Positions 9,021 to 16,855 of a DNA stretch of 60,482 nt are shown here, one piece after another. The stretch comes from Bacteroidales bacterium (lineage in GTDB: Bacteria; Bacteroidota; Bacteroidia; Bacteroidales; UBA12077): contig DMBU01000158.1 in assembly GCA_003446015.1 (NCBI GenBank), positions 1-60,482 of the forward strand, written 5' to 3'. Every line of letters starts with the position of its first letter. Position 1 is the stretch's first letter. The notes below the pieces were generated by a model, which was not told the DNA's origin, did not search any database, and saw only the letters and a program-made list of their open reading frames with translations. The position numbers and the translations under genes were made by a program.

Positions 9021-9959
9021 ATGAGTGTTCAACCTCCAATTAAGCTTTTTTCAGGAACGAAATCTCGTTACATTGCAGAAAAAATTGCAAAGGAGTATGG
9101 TGTTGAGTTGGGAAGTAATGCATTTATAGAATTTAGCGACGGTGAATTCCAGACCTCTTTCGAAGAAACTGTTCGTGGAGCTTACGTTTTTATTATTCAA
9201 TCAACTTTCCCTCCATCTGATAACCTTATGGAACTCTTATTAATGATTGATGCCGCTAAACGCGCATCAGCATATAAAGTAGTTGCTGTAATGCCTTATT
9301 TTGGTTTTGCCCGACAAGACAGGAAAGACAAACCTCGTGTTTCGATCGGAGCAAAATTAGTAGCAAATCTTCTTACAGCTTCAGGTGTAGATCGTGTAAT
9401 GACTTTAGATTTGCATGCTGATCAGATTCAAGGATTTTTTGATGTACCTGTTGATCATCTTTATGCTTCATCTATTTTTGTTCCATACATCAAGAGCTTA
9501 AATCTCGACAACCTGGTTATTGCAGCACCAGATATGGGAGGTACAAAAAGAGCAAATGCTTACTCTAAATTCCTGGAAACACCAATGGTAATTTGTCATA
9601 AATCAAGAAAAAGAGCAAATGTTATTGATGAGCTTACAGTAATTGGTGATGTTGAAGGGAAAAATATTGTTATTCTTGACGATATGATTGATACTGCCGG
9701 CACAATTACAAAAGCAGCAGATATGATGATGGAAAGAGGAGCTTTAAGTGTTCGGGCAATCGCAACACATGCCGTGTTGTCGGGTCCTGCATACGAAAGG
9801 ATAAATGATTCATCAATAACTGAAGTTGTTGTTACTGATTCATTACCGATAAAACCTATTTCAGATAAGATTAAAGTATTATCAGTGGCTGATGTTTTTG
9901 CCGATGTTATAAATAAAGTATATAATTATCAGTCGATAAGTTCGAATTTTATTGTGTAA
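9021..9959 (+). CDS. prs: Ribose-phosphate pyrophosphokinase
   Basis: The 312-residue enzyme makes phosphoribosyl pyrophosphate from ribose 5-phosphate and ATP for nucleotide, histidine and NAD synthesis. It shows FSDGEFQ near residue 39, the PYFGFARQDRKDKPR flexible region and the VMTLDLHADQIQGFF metal/ATP region. The PRPP-binding loop ILDDMIDTAGTI lies near residue 216. Length is standard. The order prs-rplY-pth that follows is conserved in many bacteria and supports all three calls. The region between it and rplY holds a promoter-like element, so rplY may also be transcribed on its own. Confidence 0.97.
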   Translation: MSVQPPIKLFSGTKSRYIAEKIAKEYGVELGSNAFIEFSDGEFQTSFEETVRGAYVFIIQSTFPPSDNLMELLLMIDAAKRASAYKVVAVMPYFGFARQDRKDKPRVSIGAKLVANLLTASGVDRVMTLDLHADQIQGFFDVPVDHLYASSIFVPYIKSLNLDNLVIAAPDMGGTKRANAYSKFLETPMVICHKSRKRANVIDELTVIGDVEGKNIVILDDMIDTAGTITKAADMMMERGALSVRAIATHAVLSGPAYERINDSSITEVVVTDSLPIKPISDKIKVLSVADVFADVINKVYNYQSISSNFIV

Positions 9960-9964
9960 TAATA

Positions 9965-9972
9965 TATATTTG
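9965..9972 (+). promoter_or_regulatory. -7 element upstream of rplY
   Basis: TATATTTG fits TAnnTTTG and lies 99 nt before the rplY start, leaving a leader of roughly 90 nt. A long leader is common for ribosomal protein genes. No good -33 box is seen. Confidence 0.45.
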
Positions 9973-10071
9973 CACACCAAAATATAAAGCATATTGTTTA
10001 AAAGTGTGATGGGGAATAAGAAGCTTTTAAAATTTTAGTATTATTCTGAGTAACACATAATTTGAAAAAAA

Positions 10072-10713
10072 ATGAAATCAGTTGAAGTAAAAGGTAGTTT
10101 AAGAGATTCCGTTGGGAAAGCAACTTCTAAAAATTTAAGAAAACAAGATCAGATTCCTTGTGTTCTTTATGGTAATGGTGAAAACATTCATTTTCATACA
10201 CATGAATTTTCTTTTAAAGAAATCGTTTTTTCACCAAATGCATATCTTGTAAATTTGAATATTGAAGGTAAAACTTACAATGCTGTTTTACGAGATATAC
10301 AGTATCACCCTGTAAGTGATAAAATTATTCACGCAGACTTTTTCCAGGTTAAAGAAGACCAGGCTGTTTGGATGAAGATTCCTGTTGTTTTAGAAGGAGC
10401 TGCTATTGGTGTTTTGAACGGTGGTAGATTAGTTCAAAAAATGAGAAAAGTAAAAGTAAAAGCTTTACCTAATCAATTACCTGATGAAATAAAAGTTGAC
10501 ATTAGTAAACTAACTATTGGAAAATCAATAAAAGTAGGTGATCTTAAATTCAAAGGTTTAGAATTTTTAGAAGCTGAAAATGGCGTTGTGGTGCTTATTA
10601 AAGCTGCTCGTGCTGCTACTCTGGCTGTAGAAGGAGTTGAAGAAGGAGCAGAAGGTGAAACTGCTGAATCAGAAGGTGGAGATCATGCTCCAGCTGAAGA
10701 AGCTGCCGAATAA
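10072..10713 (+). CDS. rplY: 50S ribosomal protein L25/general stress protein Ctc
   Basis: This 213-residue protein is the long (TL5/Ctc-type) form of the 5S rRNA-binding protein. The N-terminal 5S-binding domain covers about residues 1-90 (GSLRDSVGKATSKNLRKQDQIPCVLYG). The beta-rich C-terminal domain runs to about 180 and has GVLNGGRLVQKMRKVKVKALP. The tail (about 183-213) is low complexity and very acidic, with repeats of Glu, Gly and Ala. Such acidic tails are usual in Bacteroidota L25. It is followed after 29 nt by pth. Confidence 0.95.
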   Translation: MKSVEVKGSLRDSVGKATSKNLRKQDQIPCVLYGNGENIHFHTHEFSFKEIVFSPNAYLVNLNIEGKTYNAVLRDIQYHPVSDKIIHADFFQVKEDQAVWMKIPVVLEGAAIGVLNGGRLVQKMRKVKVKALPNQLPDEIKVDISKLTIGKSIKVGDLKFKGLEFLEAENGVVVLIKAARAATLAVEGVEEGAEGETAESEGGDHAPAEEAAE

Positions 10714-10742
10714 TATTAGTATAAATTAAACAGATAATTGGT

Positions 10743-11306
10743 TTGAAGTACCTTATTGTCGGTTTAGGAAATATAGGAACTGAGTATATCAATACTCGAC
10801 ATAATATTGGTTTTAAAATATTGGATGCATTAGCTAATGCATCCAATATTTCTTTTCAGGACCGACGTTATGCTTTTCGTGCTGAATATAAATATAAGGG
10901 TAGAACTTTTATTCTAATAAAGCCTACCACATATATGAATTTAAGTGGTAAAGCCGTAAACTTCTGGTTACAAAAAGAAAAACTTCAAACAGATAAATTA
11001 TTAGTCTTGGTCGACGATGTTGCATTACCTTTTGGATCACTGAGATTAAGACCCAAAGGAGCTGACGCAGGTCACAACGGATTAAAAGATATAAATCTCG
11101 CTCTTGGTCATCAGAATTATGCCCGTTTACGATTTGGAATTGGCGATGATTATCCTAAAGGTGCGCAAGCCCATTATGTTTTAAGTCCCTGGACTGATGA
11201 TGAAAAGAAAATCCTTCCAGAAAGAATTGATTTAGCAATTGAAATTATTCAAAGTTTTGGAACTGTTGGCATTGCAAATGCTATGAATGAATACAACAAT
11301 AGGTAG
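10743..11306 (+). CDS. pth: Peptidyl-tRNA hydrolase
   Basis: This 187-residue enzyme releases peptides from peptidyl-tRNAs that drop off ribosomes. Catalytic and binding residues are all in place: Asn10 in GLGNIG, His20 in NTRHNIGF, Asp in LVDDVALPFG (about 93) and Asn in GHNGLK (about 114). Translation begins at TTG; the first residues KYLIVGLGNIG align exactly with the family start and no ATG is available. The segment encoding ILDALANASNIS is a 36-bp perfect palindrome, described separately. The gene belongs to the conserved prs-rplY-pth string. Confidence 0.95.
   Translation: MKYLIVGLGNIGTEYINTRHNIGFKILDALANASNISFQDRRYAFRAEYKYKGRTFILIKPTTYMNLSGKAVNFWLQKEKLQTDKLLVLVDDVALPFGSLRLRPKGADAGHNGLKDINLALGHQNYARLRFGIGDDYPKGAQAHYVLSPWTDDEKKILPERIDLAIEIIQSFGTVGIANAMNEYNNR
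10816..10851. repeat. 36-bp perfect palindrome inside pth
   Basis: Eighteen bases on each side of the centre (between 10833 and 10834, TAG|CTA) are exact reverse complements: the left arm begins AAATATTGGATG and the right arm ends CATCCAATATTT. It lies within codons for Ile-Leu-Asp-Ala-Leu-Ala-Asn-Ala-Ser-Asn-Ile. As a result both strands encode the peptide DALANASN. No loop separates the arms, so it could act as a protein-binding site or extrude as a cruciform. Confidence 0.95.
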
Positions 11307-11379
11307 AAGTTAAGTTTCTTTCTGTTTTTTTCCTTCTTTTTAATTCCTAATTTTGCTTTCATAATTATTCTCAAAAATC

Positions 11380-11778
11380 ATGTTACAACACGAAGACAAT
11401 TTACGTATTGATAAATGGTTATGGGCTGTACGGGTTTTTAAAACCCGCAGTCAGGCTGCAGAGGCATGTAAGAAAGGTCGCATTTTAATTGATAATGTGC
11501 AGGTAAAACCTTCGAGAGTGATAAAAGTTGGTGAGATTGTAATTGTTAAAAATCCTCCTGTCATATATCAGTATAAAGTTTTGGGTTTACTTGGTAAACG
11601 ACAATCGGCTAAAATTGCAGCAGATTATGTCGAAGATATAACTCCTGAAGAAGAAAAATTAAAATTAGATATGAAAAGATTTACGGGTTTTGAAATTCGT
11701 GATCGTGGTGTTGGCCGTCCTACTAAAAAAGAACGTAGATTAATTGATGAATTAAAAGAAAAACATAGAGACTCATGA
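11380..11778 (+). CDS. S4-domain RNA-binding protein (Hsp15/HslR-like)
   Basis: The 132-residue protein has an N-terminal S4 domain (about residues 9-65; RIDKWLWAVRVFKTRSQAAEAC then GRILIDNVQVKPSRVIKVGE). A basic C-terminal tail follows (GRPTKKERRLIDELKEKH). This is the architecture of Hsp15, which binds 50S subunits carrying stalled nascent chains. It lies downstream of pth, a gene of related purpose. Its stop codon overlaps the start of the next gene by four bases (ATGA). The start agrees with the family because the S4 motif begins eight residues in. Confidence 0.88.
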   Translation: MLQHEDNLRIDKWLWAVRVFKTRSQAAEACKKGRILIDNVQVKPSRVIKVGEIVIVKNPPVIYQYKVLGLLGKRQSAKIAADYVEDITPEEEKLKLDMKRFTGFEIRDRGVGRPTKKERRLIDELKEKHRDS

Positions 11779-12317
11779 TAATTGCAAAGCAAAAAAAGAA
11801 AGAGAACATTGCAGAGTACATTCTTTACATGTGGCAAATAGAAGATTTAATCAGAGCATACAAGCTGGATATTATTGAGATTCAAAAAAATATTGTTGAA
11901 CGATTTGTTCAACCGGCACCCATAAAAAAGGAAATTGAGAATTGGTATGCAGGCCTGATTGATTTAATGAAAGAAGAAAATAAGATAGAGTCTGGTCATT
12001 TGCAATTTGTTCAAAACACCATTAATGATTTAAATGAACTGCATTTACAACTGATAAAATCACCTGATCAATTAGACTATATTGAAGTTTATAATCAGTC
12101 TAAACCAGCAATAACTGAACTTATGAGTAAATCTCAGGGTACAGTTGAAAATGAGATCGAAGCATGTTTTAATGGATTGTACGGATTATTGATGCTTCGT
12201 TTACAACAAAAAACGGTTAGTGCAGAAACGGCTAATGCAATGACTTCAGTAAGTCATTTAATTGCACTTATTAGCAAAAAACATAAGCTGATTGAACAAG
12301 GAAAAATCGAATTATAA
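11775..12317 (+). CDS. DUF4924 family protein
   Basis: This 180-residue, mostly helical protein has no signal peptide. It begins IIAKQKKKENIAEYILYMWQIEDLIRAY, the characteristic opening of DUF4924, a family confined to Bacteroidota with unknown function. It overlaps the S4-domain gene by four bases and so is translationally coupled to it, which hints at a role around translation, but that is inference only. No catalytic motif is visible. Confidence 0.8.
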   Translation: MIIAKQKKKENIAEYILYMWQIEDLIRAYKLDIIEIQKNIVERFVQPAPIKKEIENWYAGLIDLMKEENKIESGHLQFVQNTINDLNELHLQLIKSPDQLDYIEVYNQSKPAITELMSKSQGTVENEIEACFNGLYGLLMLRLQQKTVSAETANAMTSVSHLIALISKKHKLIEQGKIEL

Positions 12318-12332
12318 ACCAATAAAACCATT

Positions 12333-12677
12333 ATGAAAGATTTTGCCGATTCAATTTATGGGGAGATGATTCAGAATTTACCCGATGCCAATATCCCATT
12401 TAAAGGCGTAAAAGGGAAATTATTTCAAGGAGAAAATCATCAAATAGTTTTTTTTGTAATTGAGGCCATTGGAGAAGTAGCCGAACATTCGCATGGTGCC
12501 CAGTGGGGAGTTGTTTTCGAAGGAGAAATGGATTTAACAATTGATGGAGTTACAAAAACATATAAAAATGGTGATCATTATTATATTCCTTCAGGAGTTA
12601 AACATTCGGCTAATTTTAAGAAAAGGACTCAGCTGATGGACTTTTTCGAAGATAAAGATCGGTATTTGAAGAAGTAA
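12333..12677 (+). CDS. Cupin-domain protein
   Basis: This 114-residue single-domain cupin has motif 1 as EHSHGAQWGVVFEGEMDLTIDG and motif 2 as GDHYYIPSGVKHSANF. His in HSHG, Glu in VFEGE and His in VKHSA are possible metal ligands. Small cupins may bind metals, sugars or act as isomerases; no substrate can be inferred. It is 15 nt behind the DUF4924 gene and converges on the DCC-family gene. Confidence 0.8.
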   Translation: MKDFADSIYGEMIQNLPDANIPFKGVKGKLFQGENHQIVFFVIEAIGEVAEHSHGAQWGVVFEGEMDLTIDGVTKTYKNGDHYYIPSGVKHSANFKKRTQLMDFFEDKDRYLKK

Positions 12678-12683
12678 CGAAAT

Positions 12684-13094
12684 CTATAAAAATTTATAAC
12701 GGTAATCTGTCGTGGGTATATGGCAAGTATCTCTTTTTCCAAACCATTTAAACCTCTTGCTCGCAATAAAAGTGTACATGTAATCCCGAATTACCTTAGG
12801 AAAAATTATGAATGAATAGAATAGGGGCCAGGCTCTTCTTAATTCTTTTGCAATTCGCAAGGCAGCATCTGACTTAAAGTAAACTGAATTATTTTCTACA
12901 AGAACAATCGATTTATCAAAATCTTCATGTAGTTTAAATTTTATTAAAATATGTTTTCCTGTTTCTGATTGAAGTGACGCAAATCTGAAAATATCCTTAT
13001 AATCTCTTTTAATTATAAAATTTACCGACCACGAACACAGATTGCATAATCCATCAAACAATACAATATTTTTATTTTCCGGCTTCTTTTCCAT
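12684..13094 (-). CDS. DCC-family (DUF393) thiol-disulfide oxidoreductase-like protein
   Basis: The 136-residue protein carries VLFDGLCNLCSWSVNFIIKRD, the Dx(L)CxxC signature of the DCC family, near residue 15. RFASLQSETGK follows, then a region with two weakly hydrophobic helices. DCC proteins are thioredoxin-like in motif but mostly uncharacterised. An in-frame ATG five codons upstream (13109) is possible, but the start at 13094 (MEKKPENKN) places less sequence before the conserved core. It is downstream of manA on the same strand, separated by about 180 nt of repeats. Confidence 0.8.
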   Translation of the reverse strand: MEKKPENKNIVLFDGLCNLCSWSVNFIIKRDYKDIFRFASLQSETGKHILIKFKLHEDFDKSIVLVENNSVYFKSDAALRIAKELRRAWPLFYSFIIFPKVIRDYMYTFIASKRFKWFGKRDTCHIPTTDYRYKFL

Positions 13095-13103
13095 ATAAGT
13101 AAA

Positions 13104-13175
13104 ACACACATTTCTGTGCGTTGTTTAAATTACTCTGATTTTAATTTACTGTACAACACACATTCCTGTGCGTTG
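13104..13175. repeat. Two 20-bp direct repeats, each an imperfect hairpin
   Basis: Copies at 13104-13123 and 13156-13175 differ at one base (ACACACATTTCTGTGCGTTG versus ACACACATTCCTGTGCGTTG). They start 52 bp apart. Within each, ACACACA and TGTGCGT can pair with one mismatch around a TTTC or TTCC loop. They lie just upstream of the DCC-family gene start; copy 1 overlaps the alternative upstream start of that gene. Confidence 0.75.
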
Positions 13176-13224
13176 AATACATAAGCCTGCTTAAAATAAC
13201 TGAGAAATATTTTGCCAAATAAAT

Positions 13225-13266
13225 CATCAGGCAGGCCTGTCTGCCGACAGGTAGAAATGCCTGATG
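13225..13266. repeat. Nested inverted repeat between manA and DCC gene
   Basis: An outer perfect 9-bp pair (CATCAGGCA at 13225-13233, TGCCTGATG at 13258-13266) encloses an inner perfect 6-bp hairpin (CCTGTC, loop TGCC, GACAGG at 13236-13251). It begins 7 nt after the manA stop codon on the minus strand. It is G+C-rich compared with its surroundings and resembles a REP-type palindromic unit; it may also act as a terminator or mRNA stabiliser for manA. Confidence 0.8.
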
Positions 13267-13272
13267 TACAGA

Positions 13273-14283
13273 TTACAAATTATTTTTTTCTTTAGTTAGT
13301 TCAGGGATATAAACTTCTAAAAGCTTACTTTGAACAATGGGTTTAAGAATTAAATGTTCGATAACAGCAGGAATTAAAACGGTTTCGCCTTTTTCAACCA
13401 CAATTTTTTCAGATTCATAATACTCTATTTCGAACTTACCTTCAAGGCACATGTAAATTACAAATGAATCTAAAAAAATGTAGTTTTTTTCAATATCCTG
13501 ATCAAATTCTAATATGCTGGTTTCGAAATATTTGTTTGTTAATATTTTGGATGTCTGATTTTTTATTGAGTTGTATTTTGTTTTATAATCATCATAAACT
13601 TTAAAATCAATAGCATCAAGAGCCTCTTCAGTGTGTAGTTCTCTGTAATTTCCCTTATCGTCTTTTCTGTTCCAGTCATAGATTCTATAGGTTACATCAG
13701 AACTTTGTTGTATTTCTGCCAACACTATACCGGCACCTATTGCATGAACTCTCCCTGCAGGAATAAAAAAGATATCCCCCGATTTTACTTTTTCATGATT
13801 TAGAATTTCTGAAATTTCATTTTTCGTAAGATGTTGTAAATAATGATCCTTATCCATCTCATGATTAAATCCGGATATTAATTCGGCATTTTTTTCAGCA
13901 CTTACAATATACCACAATTCGGTTTTACCATTCGAGTTGTGCCTTTGCAGAGCCAACTCATCATCAGGATGAACTTGTATTGAAAGCACATCATTGGCAT
14001 CAATAAACTTAATGAGTAAAGGAAACTCCAATCCGAATTGTTCGAATACTCTGTCACCAACCAAATCACCCATATAAATTTCTATTAGTTCATTAAGCTC
14101 GTTCCCTTTTAAAAAACCATTTTCTACAATCGAGATATTATCTTCTACACTTGATATTTCCCAGCTTTCACCAATATTTTTAGTTGCAGGTATTTTTTTA
14201 TTTAAAGTTGTCTTTAGATTTTGTCCGCCCCAGATTTTCTCTTTGAGAATAGGTTTAAATTTTAATGGATATAGCTCGCTCAT
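13273..14283 (-). CDS. manA: Mannose-6-phosphate isomerase, type I
   Basis: The 336-residue zinc enzyme interconverts mannose 6-phosphate and fructose 6-phosphate, feeding mannose and GDP-sugar metabolism. It opens with YPLKFKPILKEKIWGGQNL. Zinc ligands are visible in IQVHPDD (Gln and His near 110), KTELWYIV (Glu) and IPAGRVHAIGAG (His). The short form without the lid domain, ending near 336 residues, is usual in Bacteroidota and Firmicutes. It starts 11 nt after the Dabb gene stop on the same strand, so the two may be one transcript. Confidence 0.95.
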   Translation of the reverse strand: MSELYPLKFKPILKEKIWGGQNLKTTLNKKIPATKNIGESWEISSVEDNISIVENGFLKGNELNELIEIYMGDLVGDRVFEQFGLEFPLLIKFIDANDVLSIQVHPDDELALQRHNSNGKTELWYIVSAEKNAELISGFNHEMDKDHYLQHLTKNEISEILNHEKVKSGDIFFIPAGRVHAIGAGIVLAEIQQSSDVTYRIYDWNRKDDKGNYRELHTEEALDAIDFKVYDDYKTKYNSIKNQTSKILTNKYFETSILEFDQDIEKNYIFLDSFVIYMCLEGKFEIEYYESEKIVVEKGETVLIPAVIEHLILKPIVQSKLLEVYIPELTKEKNNL

Positions 14284-14294
14284 TATAAATGTGT

Positions 14295-14597
14295 TTAAAA
14301 TTCGTAATCAATAACAGCTTTTTCTTTTTGTATGTCTTTACATAAGCCAATAGCTTTTTGATGTTCAGGATGATTTAAGTAAATTTTTAAATCATCCCAA
14401 TTCGTATATTCCGAAATAATTGCGACATCATAAGAAAATTCGGTTTTTCTTGAATTAACTGCTATTTCATATGATTTTACAACAGGAATACTTTTTTGTA
14501 ACTGGCCAAAACTAGCTTTTATTCTTTCGGCTTTTTCTATTCTTTCAGAATCATTTTGTACATCCTTAAATTTGAACATAATAATATGTCTGATCAT
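14295..14597 (-). CDS. Dabb family protein (stress-responsive alpha/beta barrel)
   Basis: This 100-residue protein has the Dabb domain across its whole length: MIRHIIMFKFKD at the start, KSYEIAVNSRKTEFSYDVAIISEYTNWDDL in the middle and YLNHPEHQKAI near the end. These dimeric ferredoxin-like folds are found in stress proteins and small-molecule cyclases; bacterial single-domain members have no defined reaction. It is divergent from udk and immediately upstream of manA. Confidence 0.85.
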   Translation of the reverse strand: MIRHIIMFKFKDVQNDSERIEKAERIKASFGQLQKSIPVVKSYEIAVNSRKTEFSYDVAIISEYTNWDDLKIYLNHPEHQKAIGLCKDIQKEKAVIDYEF

Positions 14598-14672
14598 GAT
14601 TTAAATTTTTTGTGTAAATTTATATTATCTTCATGCCAAATTAATGCTTAAAGTTATTAAAAATTTATTGAT

Positions 14673-15293
14673 ATGTCTTTTATAATTGGTATTGCAGGTG
14701 GAACAGGATCTGGGAAAACAACAGTAGTAAAAAAAATAATTGCACAATTGCCCAAGGACGAAGTAGCAATTATACCTCAGGATTCGTACTACAAAGATAA
14801 CAGCCATTTGCCTATGGAAGATCGCCAGGAGATCAATTTTGACCATCCCGGATCGTTGGAGTTTAAGCTTTTAGCTGAACATATAAAAATGCTAAAAGCC
14901 GGCATTGAAATTCACCAACCAATATACTCTTATTTAACTTGTGCAAGATCAGAAGAAACTATCCTTGTAAAACCTAAGAAAGTTGTAATTATTGAAGGCA
15001 TTTTAATTCTTCAAAATGCTCAGCTCCGTAATTTAATGGATATCAAGGTTTTTGTTGATGCCGACAATGATGATCGTTTAATGAGAGTTATTCAGCGCGA
15101 TTTAGTTGAACGGGGCAGATCTGTTAATAAAGTTTTAGAGAGATACGAGAAAACAGTTAAACCTATGCACCTCCAGTTTATTGAGCCTACCAAAAGATAT
15201 GCTGATGTAATTATTCCTCAGGGAGGGAATAACCAGGTGGGTATTGATATTATTACATCTATAATTGAAAAGAAACTTAAATTAGGTAAGTAA
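14673..15293 (+). CDS. udk: Uridine kinase
   Basis: This 206-residue P-loop kinase phosphorylates uridine and cytidine in pyrimidine salvage. The Walker A motif GIAGGTGSGKTTV is at residues 6-18. Further family signatures are PQDSYYKDNSHL, NFDHPGSLEF, VIIEGILIL and RLMRVIQRDLVERGR. Length matches bacterial Udk. The gene is five bases before the PolB-like exonuclease and probably co-transcribed with it. Confidence 0.96.
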   Translation: MSFIIGIAGGTGSGKTTVVKKIIAQLPKDEVAIIPQDSYYKDNSHLPMEDRQEINFDHPGSLEFKLLAEHIKMLKAGIEIHQPIYSYLTCARSEETILVKPKKVVIIEGILILQNAQLRNLMDIKVFVDADNDDRLMRVIQRDLVERGRSVNKVLERYEKTVKPMHLQFIEPTKRYADVIIPQGGNNQVGIDIITSIIEKKLKLGK

Positions 15294-15297
15294 TATT

Positions 15298-16035
15298 ATG
15301 CTTGATCATGTAAGTGTTGAAAATGTTTTATTCCTGGATATTGAAACTGTTCCTCAATATCAGGATTTCAATGATGTCCCAAAATCTTTTCAGGATTTTT
15401 GGGAAAAGAAATCGTCTTATTTTAGAACCGAAGATCAATCAGCCTCTGATGTGTATCAGCGCGCTGGAATTTATTCTGAGTATGGAAAGATCATTTGTAT
15501 TTCGGTAGGAATCATTGTTAAAAAAACAGGAGAACGAAGTTTTAGGTTAAAATCATTTTTTGGAGATGACGAGGCTTTATTACTGAAAGAGTTTGCTGAA
15601 ATGCTTAAAAAATACCAGTCTTCAAATTCCGATGTGCAGCTTTGTGCCCACAATGGTAAAGAGTTTGATTTTCCTTACATTGCTCGCAGAATGTTGGTGA
15701 ATAATATTAAATTACCCAAACTTCTTGATATTGCCGGGAAAAAACCATGGGAAGTTATGTTTTTGGATACCATGGAATTATGGAAATTTGGCGATTATAA
15801 AAACTACACTTCTTTAAATTTACTTACACATTTATTTAATATTCCAACCCCAAAAGATGATATTGATGGCAGCATGGTTGCTGATGTTTATTGGAAAGAA
15901 AAGGATTTGCAAAGAATTGTTAAATATTGCGAGAAAGATGTTTTAGCAATTGCGCAATTGCTTTTAAGATATAAAGGTGAAGAGTTGATAAAACAAGAAT
16001 ATGTTGAATCAACAACATTAAATAAGTTACTGTAG
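15298..16035 (+). CDS. PolB-like 3'-5' exonuclease
   Basis: This 245-residue DnaQ-like nuclease has the three exonuclease motifs: Exo I in VLFLDIETVP (Asp and Glu), Exo II in LCAHNGKEFDFPYIARR, and Exo III in VKYCEKDVLAIAQLLLRY. This is the family named predicted 3'-5' exonuclease related to the PolB exonuclease domain (PF10108). It probably trims single-stranded DNA or RNA; the cellular role is unclear. Its last nine bases overlap the 3' end of the hydrolase gene on the opposite strand. Confidence 0.87.
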   Translation: MLDHVSVENVLFLDIETVPQYQDFNDVPKSFQDFWEKKSSYFRTEDQSASDVYQRAGIYSEYGKIICISVGIIVKKTGERSFRLKSFFGDDEALLLKEFAEMLKKYQSSNSDVQLCAHNGKEFDFPYIARRMLVNNIKLPKLLDIAGKKPWEVMFLDTMELWKFGDYKNYTSLNLLTHLFNIPTPKDDIDGSMVADVYWKEKDLQRIVKYCEKDVLAIAQLLLRYKGEELIKQEYVESTTLNKLL

Positions 16036-16818
16036 AATGAAACTCTGAACTTTTTGAAGAAACAATTCAGGTTGTTCTGCATGCACCCAATGACCTGCTT
16101 TGGGAATGGTTTCAATATCAGCAAATGGGAATATCTGATAAATAAATTTCCGATCTTCATCTAAGATATAATCAGAATTTGCTCCTTTAATAAAAAGAAC
16201 AGGGAACCCAATTATTTCAGATTGATCTTCATCTAATCCGTCCATAATTTCAGGGAGTTCGTTTCGGATTGTCTTTAAATTCAAGCTCCAGCTATACTCA
16301 TTATTTTTTGACCGTTTAATATTTTTTAGAAGAAACTGCCTGATTCTATCCTCTGAAATTGATTTTGCAAGAATCTCATTAATTTCATCCCTACTTGTAA
16401 TTCCATAAAAATCGAGATTAAACATAGCCCTGATAATTGTTGTATGAGATAAAAGCTGGTTTGAGTTTGTCGATTTATATGATCTGGGAGATATATCAAC
16501 AACAATTAAATGACTTATTCGCTCAGGATAATCTGCTGCAAAAAACATAGCTGTTTTTCCTCCCATCGAGTGGCCTACTATAATTGCTTTTTCAATTGAC
16601 TGTTTATTCATGAATTCAAGGAAATCTTCTTTCAAAAGCTGGTAATTATGATCCGTCGAATGTGGCGATCTTCCATGATTTCGTTGATCAATTAAAAAAA
16701 CCTCAAAGTTTTTTGCAAGCTCCCTGCCAACACTTACCCAATTATCTGATGATCCATATAATCCATGAATAATAATTAATGGAGGTCCTTGCCCATATTT
16801 TCGAAAAAATAATTCCAT
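16027..16818 (-). CDS. Alpha/beta-fold hydrolase (YbfF-like)
   Basis: The 263-residue protein has the oxyanion segment IIIHGLYGSSDNW, the nucleophile elbow GHSMGGK (Ser84), and the late His in KAGHWVHAE (about 243). The Asp of the triad probably lies in the segment after LFIKGANSDYI. RNHGRSPHS after the first strand is typical of the esterase YbfF group. There is no signal peptide, so it is cytoplasmic. The natural ester is unknown. Its terminus overlaps the exonuclease gene tail to tail, and pdxJ is 37 nt upstream on the same strand. Confidence 0.87.
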   Translation of the reverse strand: MELFFRKYGQGPPLIIIHGLYGSSDNWVSVGRELAKNFEVFLIDQRNHGRSPHSTDHNYQLLKEDFLEFMNKQSIEKAIIVGHSMGGKTAMFFAADYPERISHLIVVDISPRSYKSTNSNQLLSHTTIIRAMFNLDFYGITSRDEINEILAKSISEDRIRQFLLKNIKRSKNNEYSWSLNLKTIRNELPEIMDGLDEDQSEIIGFPVLFIKGANSDYILDEDRKFIYQIFPFADIETIPKAGHWVHAEQPELFLQKVQSFILQ

Positions 16819-16855
16819 TTTAAATCAGTTTTGATATGAATCCTGGATACCCAAT

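Noticed and set aside
10616..10846. Minus-strand ORF of 76 codons beginning MDALANASN
   Set aside because: It lies across the rplY end and pth start, is low complexity Leu/Gln, and its opening only mirrors Pth because the palindrome reads the same on both strands.
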